The position numbers were made by a program, and so were the translations under genes. Below are positions 8,176-15,143 of a stretch of 32,747 nucleotides of DNA, one piece after another (position 1 is the stretch's first letter; every line of letters begins with the position of its first letter). Under the pieces are notes generated by a model. The model saw only the letters and a program-made list of their open reading frames with translations. It ran no database searches and had not been told where the DNA came from. The stretch covers positions 1-32,747 of the IMG/VR virus record IMGVR_UViG_3300048836_000092. One strand, given 5' to 3'. Origin of the DNA: a virus.

Positions 8176-8740
8176 AATCGTAGTGCTTGTTTAGAAGCCG
8201 TTCTAGTAGTTCCGCTTCTACTTCGTTTCGAGGTGCGCCCAGTTGTGGGGCGTCGGTTTCCTCTGCACCGCCGATTTTATCGACTGTAGTTAGCCACCAC
8301 TGGGCTACCGCCGTATTAGGTGGTATCTCTTTTAACTCGATGTACTTAGGCTGATTCGTTTCTGGGTTAATGATTTTGTAGTACTGTGGCATTTGCCCCA
8401 TGATCGCTTTAGCTATCGTAATTTGGGCGCGTAATGATACGTTCCGCTTTGCTAGATCAGTTACCCCCGAGAAGGTGGCAGACCGTCGGTTATAGTCCTG
8501 CCTCGTTTTCTCTGGTAGGTTTACTGCTTCTGCCGAGTCTTGCAGATTAACACCCATAGATACGTAGTACAAAAAGTCCCGTAGCATTTCGGGGGTTAGT
8601 GTTAATTTTTGCCCGCCTTTATTCTTACCCTTGGCACTAGTGCGGGTAGTTAGTTCGCTGGCGATTTGCTTATATAGCGCGTCGTTTGCATGATCTTTTA
8701 CGAAGTCGTTTTCGTTTGGGCTAAGTACGAAGTCTGTCAT
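8144..8740 (-). CDS. terS: Probable terminase small subunit
   Basis: 198 aa, directly upstream of and overlapping terL, the usual small-subunit position. A helix-turn-helix-like stretch is seen at about residues 50-90 (LTPEMLRDFLYYVSMGVN, then LQDSAEAVNLPEKTRQDY), consistent with recognition of the packaging site. The rest is helical, as in oligomerising small subunits, with an acidic C-terminus. Its ATG lies 6 nt after a perfect TATAAT, so it may head its own leaderless transcript of packaging and head genes. Assigned by context and HTH, not by a diagnostic motif. Confidence 0.7.
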   Translation of the reverse strand: MTDFVLSPNENDFVKDHANDALYKQIASELTTRTSAKGKNKGGQKLTLTPEMLRDFLYYVSMGVNLQDSAEAVNLPEKTRQDYNRRSATFSGVTDLAKRNVSLRAQITIAKAIMGQMPQYYKIINPETNQPKYIELKEIPPNTAVAQWWLTTVDKIGGAEETDAPQLGAPRNEVEAELLERLLNKHYDYVESKKNTSK

Positions 8741-8772
8741 AGTTTCATTATACCGATTTGTCGGGGGTAAGG
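8741..8772 (-). promoter_or_regulatory. Candidate leaderless promoter of the packaging/head operon
   Basis: Minus strand: TATAAT (8747-8752) followed by 6 nt and the small-terminase ATG. No good -35 is found at 17 nt. A small repeat, CCGA-CAAA-TCGG, lies just upstream of the -10 box. It overlaps the stop of the preceding gene. Confidence 0.45.
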
Positions 8773-9011
8773 TCTAACACCTTTTGCCATTCGTCTATAT
8801 CGCATTGGTCGCCTAGCTTTCCGTACATTTCGGGATACCTTCTAATTTCGTCCTGCATTTGTAATTGCGTTTCTGGTCGTAGTTTGTGCCAATCGTTTAA
8901 GATTCTCGTTACTAATATGCTAACTGCCGCTGTTCGGCGTCCCAGTGCATACCTAAAAGCGAAGAATAGTATATTTTCGTCGTCTGTATTTAAGTATTGG
9001 TTTTCGTTCAT
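8748..9011 (-). CDS. Small conserved-type phage protein before terminase
   Basis: 87 aa. The segment FAFRYALGRRTAAV resembles a family of short phage proteins often placed near terminase or replication genes, of unknown function. The remainder is helical and acidic, ending in a predicted helix DIDEWQKVLDL. An AAGGA lies 4 nt before the ATG. A TATAAT sequence about 28 nt upstream may be a weak promoter. Confidence 0.75.
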   Translation of the reverse strand: MNENQYLNTDDENILFFAFRYALGRRTAAVSILVTRILNDWHKLRPETQLQMQDEIRRYPEMYGKLGDQCDIDEWQKVLDLTPDKSV

Positions 9012-9015
9012 AAAT

Positions 9016-9036
9016 CCTTAGACCTTAGACTAAGCG
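9016..9036. promoter_or_regulatory. Small inverted/direct repeat before the 87-aa gene
   Basis: CCTTAGACCTTAGACTAAG contains two direct copies of CCTTAGA and an inverted repeat CTTAG-A-CTAAG. It lies in the leader of the 87-aa gene, where a regulator could bind. No protein can be assigned. Confidence 0.35.
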
Positions 9037-9077
9037 TTCATTATATTAAGCCTATTTTGAGGATTCTACGGGGTCGC

Positions 9078-9692
9078 TTATTTGAACCAGGCGTAATATT
9101 GCTCTTTTTTACCTTCGTCGTGAATAATTAGAAGGGGTAGCCCCGCTTTTAAGCGTTGCCAGTTTAATATCATTCTACCAGTGCGGCCGTTGCCGTCTGC
9201 GAATGGGTGAATCTGTTCGTATTGAATGTGTAGCTGTTTGGTGTCTTCGTCGATTCTTGAACCAGGATAATTTACTTGCAGGTTGGCACGTTCTACCCAG
9301 GCTTTCATTAAATCGGGTACGTGACGCCATTCGACACCTTCACCAGTAGCGACGAATTGCTTAATTAATCCTTTACCATCTGGCGTAATGCCGACTATTT
9401 TGTCGTAGCCGATTCGTACGTCGGTAGTGCGCCAGTAGCCGCGTTCGTTTGGTCGAAGCCGTTTAGCATGAAGCATTAATATTTTATGTAGCTTCAAGAT
9501 CGAACCGCCCGTTAATTTCTTTTCCGCCCATAGGTTATGCCAGGCTATTAGTGACTGCTTTAGGTTTTCTGGTGTGTCTTCGCCTTCGATTGCGTTACTC
9601 TCTTTAATAAAATACTCGATTGCCATATCTGGGTTTAGATCAGGGCAGTAGTGACAATCGGGTAGGGTACAGACTGGCGGTAAGTATTGCAT
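9078..9692 (-). CDS. Fic/DOC family protein (probable AMP-transferase)
   Basis: 204 aa with the complete Fic motif HPFADGNGRTGR (residues 162-173), including catalytic His162 and the anion-binding glycine-rich loop. Family members transfer AMP or other phosphate-containing groups onto protein side chains. The N-terminus has SNAIEG (32-37), matching the autoinhibitory (S/T)xxxE(G/N) helix, so this looks like a class II, self-inhibited enzyme rather than a two-gene toxin-antitoxin. Cysteines 8, 13 and 16 could bind metal. It follows an 86-aa unknown gene. The target is unknown; host translation, replication or defence proteins are possible. Confidence 0.9.
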   Translation of the reverse strand: MQYLPPVCTLPDCHYCPDLNPDMAIEYFIKESNAIEGEDTPENLKQSLIAWHNLWAEKKLTGGSILKLHKILMLHAKRLRPNERGYWRTTDVRIGYDKIVGITPDGKGLIKQFVATGEGVEWRHVPDLMKAWVERANLQVNYPGSRIDEDTKQLHIQYEQIHPFADGNGRTGRMILNWQRLKAGLPLLIIHDEGKKEQYYAWFK

Positions 9693-9694
9693 AG

Positions 9695-9955
9695 TTATAA
9701 TTGTTTGGTTTCTTTTTCTACGTTTAACGGTTGCTGGCTGTAGGTCGTTTCTTGGGTCGGTGTAATAGTTACATTAGGGTACGACGTCTTAAATGCCTGA
9801 ATTAACGCTATTACTGTTTTACTCAACACCTCGACTATTTCTTTATTGCCGTTACTATCTACTGGGCTTTCACCTGTGAAGGTTAGCCGAACATCACTAC
9901 TAAAAAATATAGTGCTTTTTGCGCCACGTGGCGTACTTTTAGTTTTTGTAGTCAT
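9695..9955 (-). CDS. Hypothetical protein upstream of Fic
   Basis: 86 aa, Thr/Ser-rich, with an N-terminal basic stretch (TTKTKSTPRGAKST), a beta-like segment (VRLTFTG) and one amphipathic helix. No recognised domain. It overlaps the preceding small membrane gene by 17 nt and is followed by Fic after 2 nt, so the two are translated from one message. It does not look like a known Fic antitoxin. Confidence 0.65.
   Translation of the reverse strand: MTTKTKSTPRGAKSTIFFSSDVRLTFTGESPVDSNGNKEIVEVLSKTVIALIQAFKTSYPNVTITPTQETTYSQQPLNVEKETKQL
9921..9934. repeat. CACGTG palindrome, copy 3 of 5
   Basis: GCGCCACGTGGCGT, one end base off a perfect 14-bp palindrome, within the 5' end of the 86-aa gene. Confidence 0.8.
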
Positions 9956-10094
9956 TCCTTAGCTTCCGTTCGTATTTGTACCAGGCGTTTAATAAGATCA
10001 TCATTATAGGCAGTAGCAATATGAAGGCTACTATTTTTAATGCCGATACAATGAACTCGCCCGCTTCTAGTATCATGTCTTCAATTTCTTTCAT
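9939..10094 (-). CDS. Small single-pass membrane protein
   Basis: 51 aa, beginning MKEIEDMILEAG and ending in a basic tail (YKYERKLRNDYKN). Residues about 14-36 are strongly hydrophobic (IVAFILLLPIMMILL). The start overlaps the end of the 70-aa gene and the end overlaps the start of the 86-aa gene, a tight chain that supports real coding. Orientation by the positive-inside rule would put the C-terminus in the cytoplasm. Function unknown. Confidence 0.6.
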   Translation of the reverse strand: MKEIEDMILEAGEFIVSALKIVAFILLLPIMMILLNAWYKYERKLRNDYKN

Positions 10095-10293
10095 TTTCCC
10101 TAGCTTCTACCCGTTCCCAGGTGTCGTATAAATCAAGTTTAGCTAGTTGCTTGTTACCCCAGTAAATCTCTAGTCTAATAAATTCGTATTTTCTGAACTG
10201 GGCGTTATCCCGCATAATTGCCGTACCTATATTTAGTTTCCAGATATTTAAGTGAAAGTCTAGGATAGGCCAGCGCGTAGGTTTTATTTGCAT
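10081..10293 (-). CDS. Hypothetical protein
   Basis: 70 aa, rich in aromatic and basic residues (WPILDFHLNIWKLNIG, FIRLEIYWGNKQLAKLDLYDTW). The alternating pattern suggests a small beta-sheet protein. It starts 1 nt after the methionine aminopeptidase stop (TAATATG) and ends with TGA overlapping the next gene. No family recognised. Confidence 0.6.
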   Translation of the reverse strand: MQIKPTRWPILDFHLNIWKLNIGTAIMRDNAQFRKYEFIRLEIYWGNKQLAKLDLYDTWERVEARENERN

Positions 10294-10294
10294 A

Positions 10295-11080
10295 TTACGC
10301 CTTTATAAAATGGTCTGTTAATATTTCGTGTCCGTCTTCGGTGACTAATACCATGTGTTCAAACATGGCGCTAAAACCATTGTCACGGGTTAAGATCGTC
10401 CAGCCGTCGCCAGATTGTTTACCGCCCCTATCCTTAAAACTTATAATAGGTTCGATACAAATTACCTCGCCCGCTTTTAGTGTTCGCATTCCGAAGCGCT
10501 GTAGGTACTGTTTATCGTGGCTGTAGAAGTTTGGTATAGTTGGTTCTTGGTGCATTTCTTCGCCGATACCGTGACCACTGAACACCTGGCACGTTACAAA
10601 TTTATTAGCCTGGGTGTACTTGTCGATTGCCTTACCGATATTAGTAACTAGCGCACCTGCTCTAACCTCATTTATTCCAATATAGACGGCGCGGTTAGCG
10701 TAGCGTAATAGTCGTTCGTGTTTTTCTTCGACTGAGCCGACGGGTACAGTTATCGCACAATCACCGCAAGCACCGTTAAATATTATGCCAATATCCAGGG
10801 TAATAATATCGCCTTCTTTTAGTGCGTAGTCGTCTGGTATGCCGTGGGCGATTTCGTTATTAACGCTTGTACACAATACGGCGGGGTAGGGGGTACTAGC
10901 CCAGTCTGGCTTATATCCAAGGTTGTAGGGCTTTGCCTGTAGCTTGTCTACCAGCCTGGCCGCGAAAAAGTCTAGTTCGTTTGTCGTTACGCCGACTTTA
11001 ACTTCTGCCGCTGTTTGTGCAATTATTGAACTGGCTACTAATGCCGCGTCCCTCATTTTTTGAATGTGTTCGTTATTCAT
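10295..11080 (-). CDS. map: Methionine aminopeptidase, type I
   Basis: 261 aa, full length for a type I enzyme (pita-bread fold). All expected metal ligands are present: Asp96 (TLDIGI), Asp107 (CGDCAI), His170 (SGHGIG), Glu210 (CIEPII) and Glu241 (FEHMVLV), with catalytic His79 (NNEIAHGIP) and His177. It should remove the initiator methionine from new proteins with small second residues, after deformylation. No peptide deformylase is seen in the window. Phage-borne copies are uncommon. The start overlaps the preceding gene's TGA (ATGA), placing it in the operon with the J-domain protein. Confidence 0.95.
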   Translation of the reverse strand: MNNEHIQKMRDAALVASSIIAQTAAEVKVGVTTNELDFFAARLVDKLQAKPYNLGYKPDWASTPYPAVLCTSVNNEIAHGIPDDYALKEGDIITLDIGIIFNGACGDCAITVPVGSVEEKHERLLRYANRAVYIGINEVRAGALVTNIGKAIDKYTQANKFVTCQVFSGHGIGEEMHQEPTIPNFYSHDKQYLQRFGMRTLKAGEVICIEPIISFKDRGGKQSGDGWTILTRDNGFSAMFEHMVLVTEDGHEILTDHFIKA

Positions 11081-11268
11081 ATATTTTTTAATTCTTCGTC
11101 TAGCATTTTACCAAGATAATCAAATATCATCTTACCCACGAATAATCTGCCGTAGTCTGTTAGTTCAATGTCTGGCGACTCTATGGATTCTACGCCAACT
11201 AAAAAAGTAATAGTTTCACCCGCTTTAATATCTCGCTTTGCTACGCCGATAGGCTTATCGTTCGACAT
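11077..11268 (-). CDS. Hypothetical protein, SAF-like N-terminus
   Basis: 63 aa. The N-terminal IGVAKRDIKAGETITF resembles the beta-clip motif of SAF-type domains, but it is too short for a firm call. The C-terminus is helical (VGKMIFDYLGKMLDEELK). It overlaps the J-domain gene by 14 nt upstream and the methionine aminopeptidase by 4 nt downstream. A GGAAA lies before the ATG. Confidence 0.6.
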   Translation of the reverse strand: MSNDKPIGVAKRDIKAGETITFLVGVESIESPDIELTDYGRLFVGKMIFDYLGKMLDEELKNI

Positions 11269-11770
11269 TTTTTTCCTTTCGAATAATCTCTATTGCTTTG
11301 TTTAGCTCTAACATTTTTTCTTCTGAACCTGTCGCGGTATCAGGGTGGGCGGTTCGGGCTTTGGCCTTAAATGCCGCTTCGATTACTTCCATTGGCTGAT
11401 TGTCGTACACTCCTAAAACTTCGTACGGGTTAAAAACCTCTGGGGCTTGAAGCTGTGCATATGCCGACTGCAATACTTCACCAATTCCGCGCCGTTCATT
11501 CATTCGCATAGACTCAATGGCAAGAAATAGTACCCGCAAGTTATCGACTGCCCTACTTTGTTTATTCATCATTAAAGAAACGGTTTTACCGTCTTTTTGG
11601 TACGTAAGGGTTACTGTTCGGTCTGCCTCTGCTTGGTTCATGCCTTCCAACCTAGCACCGCGGGGATAATTAGTATCCCAGTTACTTACTCCCCAGTTTT
11701 CAAATTCTGCGGCTAAGTCGTTTTGTGTAGCCGACCATGATTTAGGTGTCTTGATTTTGTACTCTCTCAT
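11255..11770 (-). CDS. J-domain (DnaJ-like) protein
   Basis: 171 aa. Residues about 114-166 form a J domain: NPYEVLGV, a helix, then the diagnostic HPD tripeptide (142-144) and a third helix. J domains stimulate the ATPase of Hsp70/DnaK and direct it to a substrate. No Gly/Phe linker or zinc region follows, so this is a type III co-chaperone. The N-terminal domain (RTVTLTYQKDGKTVSLMM, residues 51-68) is a separate beta-type fold. It could recruit host DnaK for replication, capsid assembly or relief of repression. It overlaps both neighbours by a few bases. Confidence 0.85.
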   Translation of the reverse strand: MREYKIKTPKSWSATQNDLAAEFENWGVSNWDTNYPRGARLEGMNQAEADRTVTLTYQKDGKTVSLMMNKQSRAVDNLRVLFLAIESMRMNERRGIGEVLQSAYAQLQAPEVFNPYEVLGVYDNQPMEVIEAAFKAKARTAHPDTATGSEEKMLELNKAIEIIRKEKNVER

Positions 11771-11991
11771 TTTGTTTTATCCTTCTTCTTCAAGGCATTA
11801 CTGCGTAACCTAATATATAACTGCAAGTCTGCCGATAGAATACATTTTGTACCCGCGCTACTTAGGTAATGTGGCTTATTCCCGAACCATTTTATAAACG
11901 CGCTGTATTCTTCGGGTTTTATTACCTTTTTTATTTCTGCTAGTGCGTACCCTAGCCCATCTATTAAAGTTAATTTAGCTCTATCAATCAT
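11767..11991 (-). CDS. Hypothetical protein
   Basis: 74 aa, basic C-terminus (RLRSNALKKKDKTK), mixed helical content with an EYSAFIKWFGNKPHYLS segment. No domain recognised. It is the first gene after a 126-nt non-coding gap and overlaps the J-domain gene by 4 nt. A TAGTAC sequence 7 nt before the ATG could be a poor -10 box. Confidence 0.6.
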   Translation of the reverse strand: MIDRAKLTLIDGLGYALAEIKKVIKPEEYSAFIKWFGNKPHYLSSAGTKCILSADLQLYIRLRSNALKKKDKTK

Positions 11992-12069
11992 ACTTTTTGT
12001 ACTAAGCGCCTAGCACTCGGTCTACCTTATTGCTATGTTCGCTTCCGTCCTGTTTAGCTTGATTCCATC

Positions 12070-12114
12070 GGTCTATTAGGCTATGTGTTTACTGCCATTA
12101 GTGCCTAAATGACC
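12070..12114. other. Inverted repeat in the 126-nt gap after the ParB-like gene
   Basis: GGTCTATTAGGC (12070-12081) pairs with GCCTAAATGACC (12103-12114) apart from two internal bases, leaving a 21-nt loop; outer bases extend the pairing imperfectly. The 11992-12117 gap has no usable ORF. No T-tract follows on either strand, so this is not a classic intrinsic terminator. It could be an RNase site, a processed leader or a protein-binding site. Confidence 0.5.
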
Positions 12115-12117
12115 GAA

Positions 12118-12639
12118 TCAGTTATTAACTAAGTGCGCTTTTACGTGCCTGCCGTCTTCTTTAGCGTTGCTGATGTACCATAATCGTAGGTTCGTATCGA
12201 ATGAAAGTTCAGGTTTTGGCGGTACGTGCTTGTCGTCGTCGATTAAATCTTCCTTATTTGGCTTTGCCATTACTCCCAACTTCTCTACGCTCCATGATTC
12301 GTCGTGGGCGCGTTGTAGTAGTAAGTGCCTGTCTTCATTGGCGGCTACTTCTCTAAAATGTGACCACGATAAGAACTTATACGCTTCCCTGATTTCTAAT
12401 GGGAACGCCAGCGAAACATCTTTATACCGTCGTAGTGTGGCTATCTTGATACCAATACCGCGGGCTAGGTCTGGTAGGAACTTCTTACCCATTAGGCGGG
12501 TAAACTCTACTGCCAGGTCGCCGAACTCCCATTGTAAATTATCGGCTTTTTCTCTTAAATCCATTCCCCGCTGTATAAAGTCTTCAAACGATTCTTGATC
12601 TATTATTACTTCTGATTGGATTTGTGGTAAGTCGTTCAT
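12118..12639 (-). CDS. ParB/KorB-like HTH DNA-binding protein
   Basis: 173 aa. Residues about 56-125 fit the ParB/KorB helix-turn-helix layout: LARGIGIKIATLRRYKDV, a linker with FPLEIREAYKFL, then SWSHFREVA and a closing helix SWSVEKLG. The N-terminal ParB CTPase signature (GERRxR) is absent, so it may be a shortened binder used in transcription or replication control. It begins 4 nt after the 224-aa gene stop, third gene from an operator-type promoter. Five CACGTG palindromes in the window are candidate binding sites, because bacterial parS also has a CACGTG core. Confidence 0.6.
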   Translation of the reverse strand: MNDLPQIQSEVIIDQESFEDFIQRGMDLREKADNLQWEFGDLAVEFTRLMGKKFLPDLARGIGIKIATLRRYKDVSLAFPLEIREAYKFLSWSHFREVAANEDRHLLLQRAHDESWSVEKLGVMAKPNKEDLIDDDKHVPPKPELSFDTNLRLWYISNAKEDGRHVKAHLVNN

Positions 12640-12643
12640 ATAT

Positions 12644-13318
12644 TTATTTTTCCCCGAATACCTTACCTGCTATTTCGACTAGATCGTCTTCGTTTTCTTC
12701 ACGGTCTAGCTTCGGCGCGAAGTCTAGGTATGATTCGAATGCGGTTTGTTTGTCTTCGTCACTTAGCGGCGTAGGCTCTAGGTGTGCTTCGACCACCCAG
12801 TACGTTACGTTCCTTAATCCCTGCGCTGTTTCTTTTGGCTTCTCGACTTCTGCACTTGAAATATATACGGGGTAATCCCATGCGTTTTTAGCGCCCTTCG
12901 TTTCCAGTTCTTCGAATATTTTCCCGAATGCTGAAAATGAAGTGATAGGCACACTTAAAATAAATGGCTTTTGTCGTTCCAGATTAATAGCTAGAATCTG
13001 TAGGCTTACCACCTTTTCGATTCTGCCGTCTTCTTGGCGCTGAACTCTAACGCTACGTTTTGCCCGTAGTATTACGATACGAAGTTCGTTTACTGCTTGG
13101 CGAATATCTGGCATTAAAAAGCTACCATTTGCGGCTCGTTTGCCGTCTGGTAATGTCGCCTTCTCTGTTTGTGGGTGAACGAATTTATAAAATGGTACGG
13201 GGATTATTGAACGTGGGACGTCTTCAAGCCCAGTTAGTAAAAATGTTCTAACTTGCTGTTTTTGGTTCAGTACTTCGGTAGACCCTTCGACGTGAGGGGC
13301 GTTAGCTTTTTTTGTCAT
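12644..13318 (-). CDS. Hypothetical early protein, possibly ssDNA-binding
   Basis: 224 aa. The centre (residues about 50-175) is beta-rich with conserved-looking turns (FILSVPITSFSAFGKIFEEL), and the C-terminus is strongly acidic (DREENEDDLVEIAGKVFGEK), a layout shared with many single-stranded DNA-binding proteins. I cannot place it in a family. It lies between a small HTH protein and the ParB-like protein, downstream of the recombination genes, so a DNA-metabolism role is plausible. An AAAAGGG element precedes its ATG. Confidence 0.65.
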   Translation of the reverse strand: MTKKANAPHVEGSTEVLNQKQQVRTFLLTGLEDVPRSIIPVPFYKFVHPQTEKATLPDGKRAANGSFLMPDIRQAVNELRIVILRAKRSVRVQRQEDGRIEKVVSLQILAINLERQKPFILSVPITSFSAFGKIFEELETKGAKNAWDYPVYISSAEVEKPKETAQGLRNVTYWVVEAHLEPTPLSDEDKQTAFESYLDFAPKLDREENEDDLVEIAGKVFGEK

Positions 13319-13333
13319 ATACCCTTTTAACTA

Positions 13334-13630
13334 TTAACTTTTCTTCTCGGATTCGACGCCGTGAAAAAATGGTTTAGAAGCCCTGAACTTTTTAGGTTTC
13401 GTGCTTGGCTTCTTGTGTCTAGGTACACCCATACGCTCTAATCTGTCGTATAGGTTTTTTGGTGAAGAACCATACTTACCGACAAGATCAGACATGGTTA
13501 GACCATTTTCGGGCATTCCCGCGTAGTCAATCGCAAGCTGTTTGTTTTCTTCGGGGTTTGGCTGTGGGCCACGACCGCCGTTTACTTCGGTTAATATGTT
13601 TAATTCGCTGATGTTTAATTTAATTGCCAT
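13334..13630 (-). CDS. Small HTH protein, first gene of an operator-type operon
   Basis: 98 aa. A helix-turn-helix is suggested by LTMSDLVGKYGSSPKNLYDRLERMG (about residues 44-68), followed by a Lys/Arg/Pro-rich tail (RHKKPSTKPKKFRASKP) that would bind nucleic acid. The ATG is 6 nt from the -10 box of operator promoter 2. First-gene position and the HTH make it a candidate regulator, possibly of the shared operator. This is inference; there is no family match. Confidence 0.7.
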   Translation of the reverse strand: MAIKLNISELNILTEVNGGRGPQPNPEENKQLAIDYAGMPENGLTMSDLVGKYGSSPKNLYDRLERMGVPRHKKPSTKPKKFRASKPFFHGVESEKKS

Positions 13631-13672
13631 AATTTTATATTACTTATTTATACCCACCGTGTCAAGTGGGGT
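13631..13672 (-). promoter_or_regulatory. Operator-type leaderless promoter 2
   Basis: Minus strand: TTGACA (13660-13665), 17-nt spacer beginning CGGTGGGT, TAATAT (13637-13642), 6 nt, ATG of the HTH gene. The inverted repeat CCCAC (13653-13657) / GTGGG (13666-13670) encloses the -35 box. Confidence 0.85.
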
Positions 13673-13887
13673 TATATTAGATTCCTTTTTACTATTTCTG
13701 CTCTCAATGCCTCTACTTTTTCGGCTAACTCTACGTCGTATTCAGACATAAAAGAATCTTGCTTCGCCGCTTCCATTCTCTTTTTATAGTATGCGTAGCT
13801 ATTGAGTAGGTACGCGTCTACCATTTTAGAGATTACTACTACTTCGCCTTTATTGTTTAGGTAGCTTGTTAGCCTGGGTTTTGCCAT
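13672..13887 (-). CDS. Hypothetical protein
   Basis: 71 aa, largely helical and charged (DVELAEKVEALRAEIVKR at the C-terminus). No domain recognised. Its start overlaps the end of the small membrane gene by 38 nt. An AGGAAG/GTGAG purine stretch upstream may serve as ribosome-binding site. It ends just before operator promoter 2. Confidence 0.65.
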   Translation of the reverse strand: MAKPRLTSYLNNKGEVVVISKMVDAYLLNSYAYYKKRMEAAKQDSFMSEYDVELAEKVEALRAEIVKRNLI

Positions 13888-13996
13888 TATTTCTCACTTC
13901 CTGAAAATTTACTAACCACTGTACGCCCTTAAAAACGGCGAATAAAAGCAGTCCGTTAATACAGACCACCAATAAAAGCGCGTAAAGTAAAGTCAT
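13850..13996 (-). CDS. Small single-pass membrane protein
   Basis: 48 aa, starting MTLLYALLLVVCINGLLL. The first 27 residues form one hydrophobic helix and the remainder is polar (EVRNNGKTQANK). I chose this ATG rather than an upstream in-frame one because it overlaps the HNH stop as ATGA and has AAGGGA 4 nt upstream. Function unknown. Confidence 0.65.
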   Translation of the reverse strand: MTLLYALLLVVCINGLLLFAVFKGVQWLVNFQEVRNNGKTQANKLPKQ

Positions 13997-14403
13997 AAAT
14001 TCCCTTCTTGATAGTAATAGGTTTGCGGTTGGTTTCTTCTTGATTCGATAGCACCCAGTACAATTTCTCGCATTTCTAACCGTGGCATACGTTCTATGTA
14101 GTTGTGGCATTCGACACAACATAAAGCCACCAGGGTAATTATTTCTGCACCTTCCAAGTTGTCGCGCTTATCACCATGCGCCCACGTTAAAAAGAATTTA
14201 TGGTTATGCTTTTCTACCTTAGTAGCGTGTTCGGGGAAGTCTTGAAGGTATAGCCCGATTTCACAATAGGTAATACCCACCGCCTCGAATGCTGGCTTTA
14301 ATAACTTCTTGGCCGCTTCCCAGTCGTTCGTTTTTACACCAGGCTTAATAGTGCGCTTTACCTTCTTCTTTTTACTTACTGGTTTTGGTTGTGGATTAAA
14401 CAT
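13993..14403 (-). CDS. HNH endonuclease-like protein
   Basis: 136 aa. After a basic N-terminus (KKKKVKRTIK), residues about 48-110 carry an HNH-type zinc/beta-beta-alpha pattern: YCEIGLY, HNHKFFLTWAHGDKRDNL and LCCVECHNYIE, with His and Cys ligands in the expected places. Such proteins nick or cut DNA and in phages assist packaging, recombination or homing. It lies between the RlpA-like gene and small membrane genes, not next to terminase. The first Cys pair is incomplete, so activity is uncertain. Confidence 0.75.
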   Translation of the reverse strand: MFNPQPKPVSKKKKVKRTIKPGVKTNDWEAAKKLLKPAFEAVGITYCEIGLYLQDFPEHATKVEKHNHKFFLTWAHGDKRDNLEGAEIITLVALCCVECHNYIERMPRLEMREIVLGAIESRRNQPQTYYYQEGNL

Positions 14404-14528
14404 AATTCTTTTATTTGCGGGCTATACTAGACGACAACACCGTAAGTACAAGACTTCGAATATCGTCGTACTAGTATTAATGCCCTACCAGAACCAACTA
14501 CCCATTAAGTTTATTAATTCTGGTTTCA
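14404..14528. other. 125-nt gap between RlpA-like and HNH genes
   Basis: No ORF. It holds an inverted repeat CCAGAA/TTCTGG (14481-14524, long loop, no T-tract) just after the RlpA-like gene, and an imperfect repeat ACTAGACGAC / GTCGTACTAGT (14427-14475). Minus-strand TTGTAC-16 nt-TAGTAT could be a weak promoter for the HNH gene, with a ~20-nt leader lacking a Shine-Dalgarno. Confidence 0.35.
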
Positions 14529-15143
14529 CTAGTAAGTCATCTTTACTTGACATAAGTTTTTACAATTAATTGCGTCACGGGTTGCGACTGATAGGTCGGC
14601 TACTCTGCCGTGCCTAGCGAATCCGCCCGTATCGGTTACTTTTGCGTATACTTCCTGTCCGTTGCTTAAATTCGTCACCTTCACAATATCATTTAATAAC
14701 TTGTGCTGTCGTACCATTTCTGGGGTTAGTGCTAGAGTAAGTTCGCTGTCGTTTAGGCTGTCCCCGTTTGCCATTATCATTTTTTCATTACAACCAAGAC
14801 AACCAGCCCGACTATAGTAACTTGCTTCGCCTTCTATTTCTCTAACCTCTGGTTCGCTAGCTTTAACTTCGCTTACTACCATTTTACCGACGTCGGGAAT
14901 ATGGTTAATTTGTGCGCCACGTGTCGCAACTTCTGGGCTGGCGACTGGTGTATCTGTCGGTACTGGGCTAAGTAGTTCTACTTCTCGTTCTTGAATTACT
15001 AACGGCGACTGTACTTTTATTTCGTGATTTACAGACACCCACTTAGAAGATAGCCATAATAATAAAAGCATTACGATTAGTCTAACTGTGGTACGTAATC
15101 GTTTTTCTCTTTTAATTCTTCTTAGTCGGGCAGACTTGTACAT
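14529..15143 (-). CDS. Membrane-anchored RlpA-like (double-psi beta-barrel) protein
   Basis: 204 aa. A basic N-terminus precedes one membrane helix (about 19-33), then a Ser/Pro/Glu-rich linker, then an RlpA-like domain (105-200): GEASYYSRAGCLGCNEKM, LTLALTPE, and VTDTGGFARHGRVADLS, the last carrying the family's Asp and Arg. RlpA proteins bind or cleave peptidoglycan glycan strands. Here it could alter the host envelope outside the lysis cassette. The sequence style strongly reminds me of Patescibacteria/CPR proteins, so transfer from such a host is possible. It sits in the recombination operon and contains CACGTG site 4. Confidence 0.85.
   Translation of the reverse strand: MYKSARLRRIKREKRLRTTVRLIVMLLLLWLSSKWVSVNHEIKVQSPLVIQEREVELLSPVPTDTPVASPEVATRGAQINHIPDVGKMVVSEVKASEPEVREIEGEASYYSRAGCLGCNEKMIMANGDSLNDSELTLALTPEMVRQHKLLNDIVKVTNLSNGQEVYAKVTDTGGFARHGRVADLSVATRDAINCKNLCQVKMTY
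14914..14927. repeat. CACGTG palindrome-like site, copy 4 of 5
   Basis: GCGCCACGTGTCGC, identical to copies 2 and 5, within the linker-coding part of the RlpA-like gene. Confidence 0.75.

Noticed and set aside
9078-9955. Fic plus upstream gene as a toxin-antitoxin pair
   Set aside because: The inhibitory motif is already within the Fic protein, and the 86-aa neighbour has no antitoxin feature.
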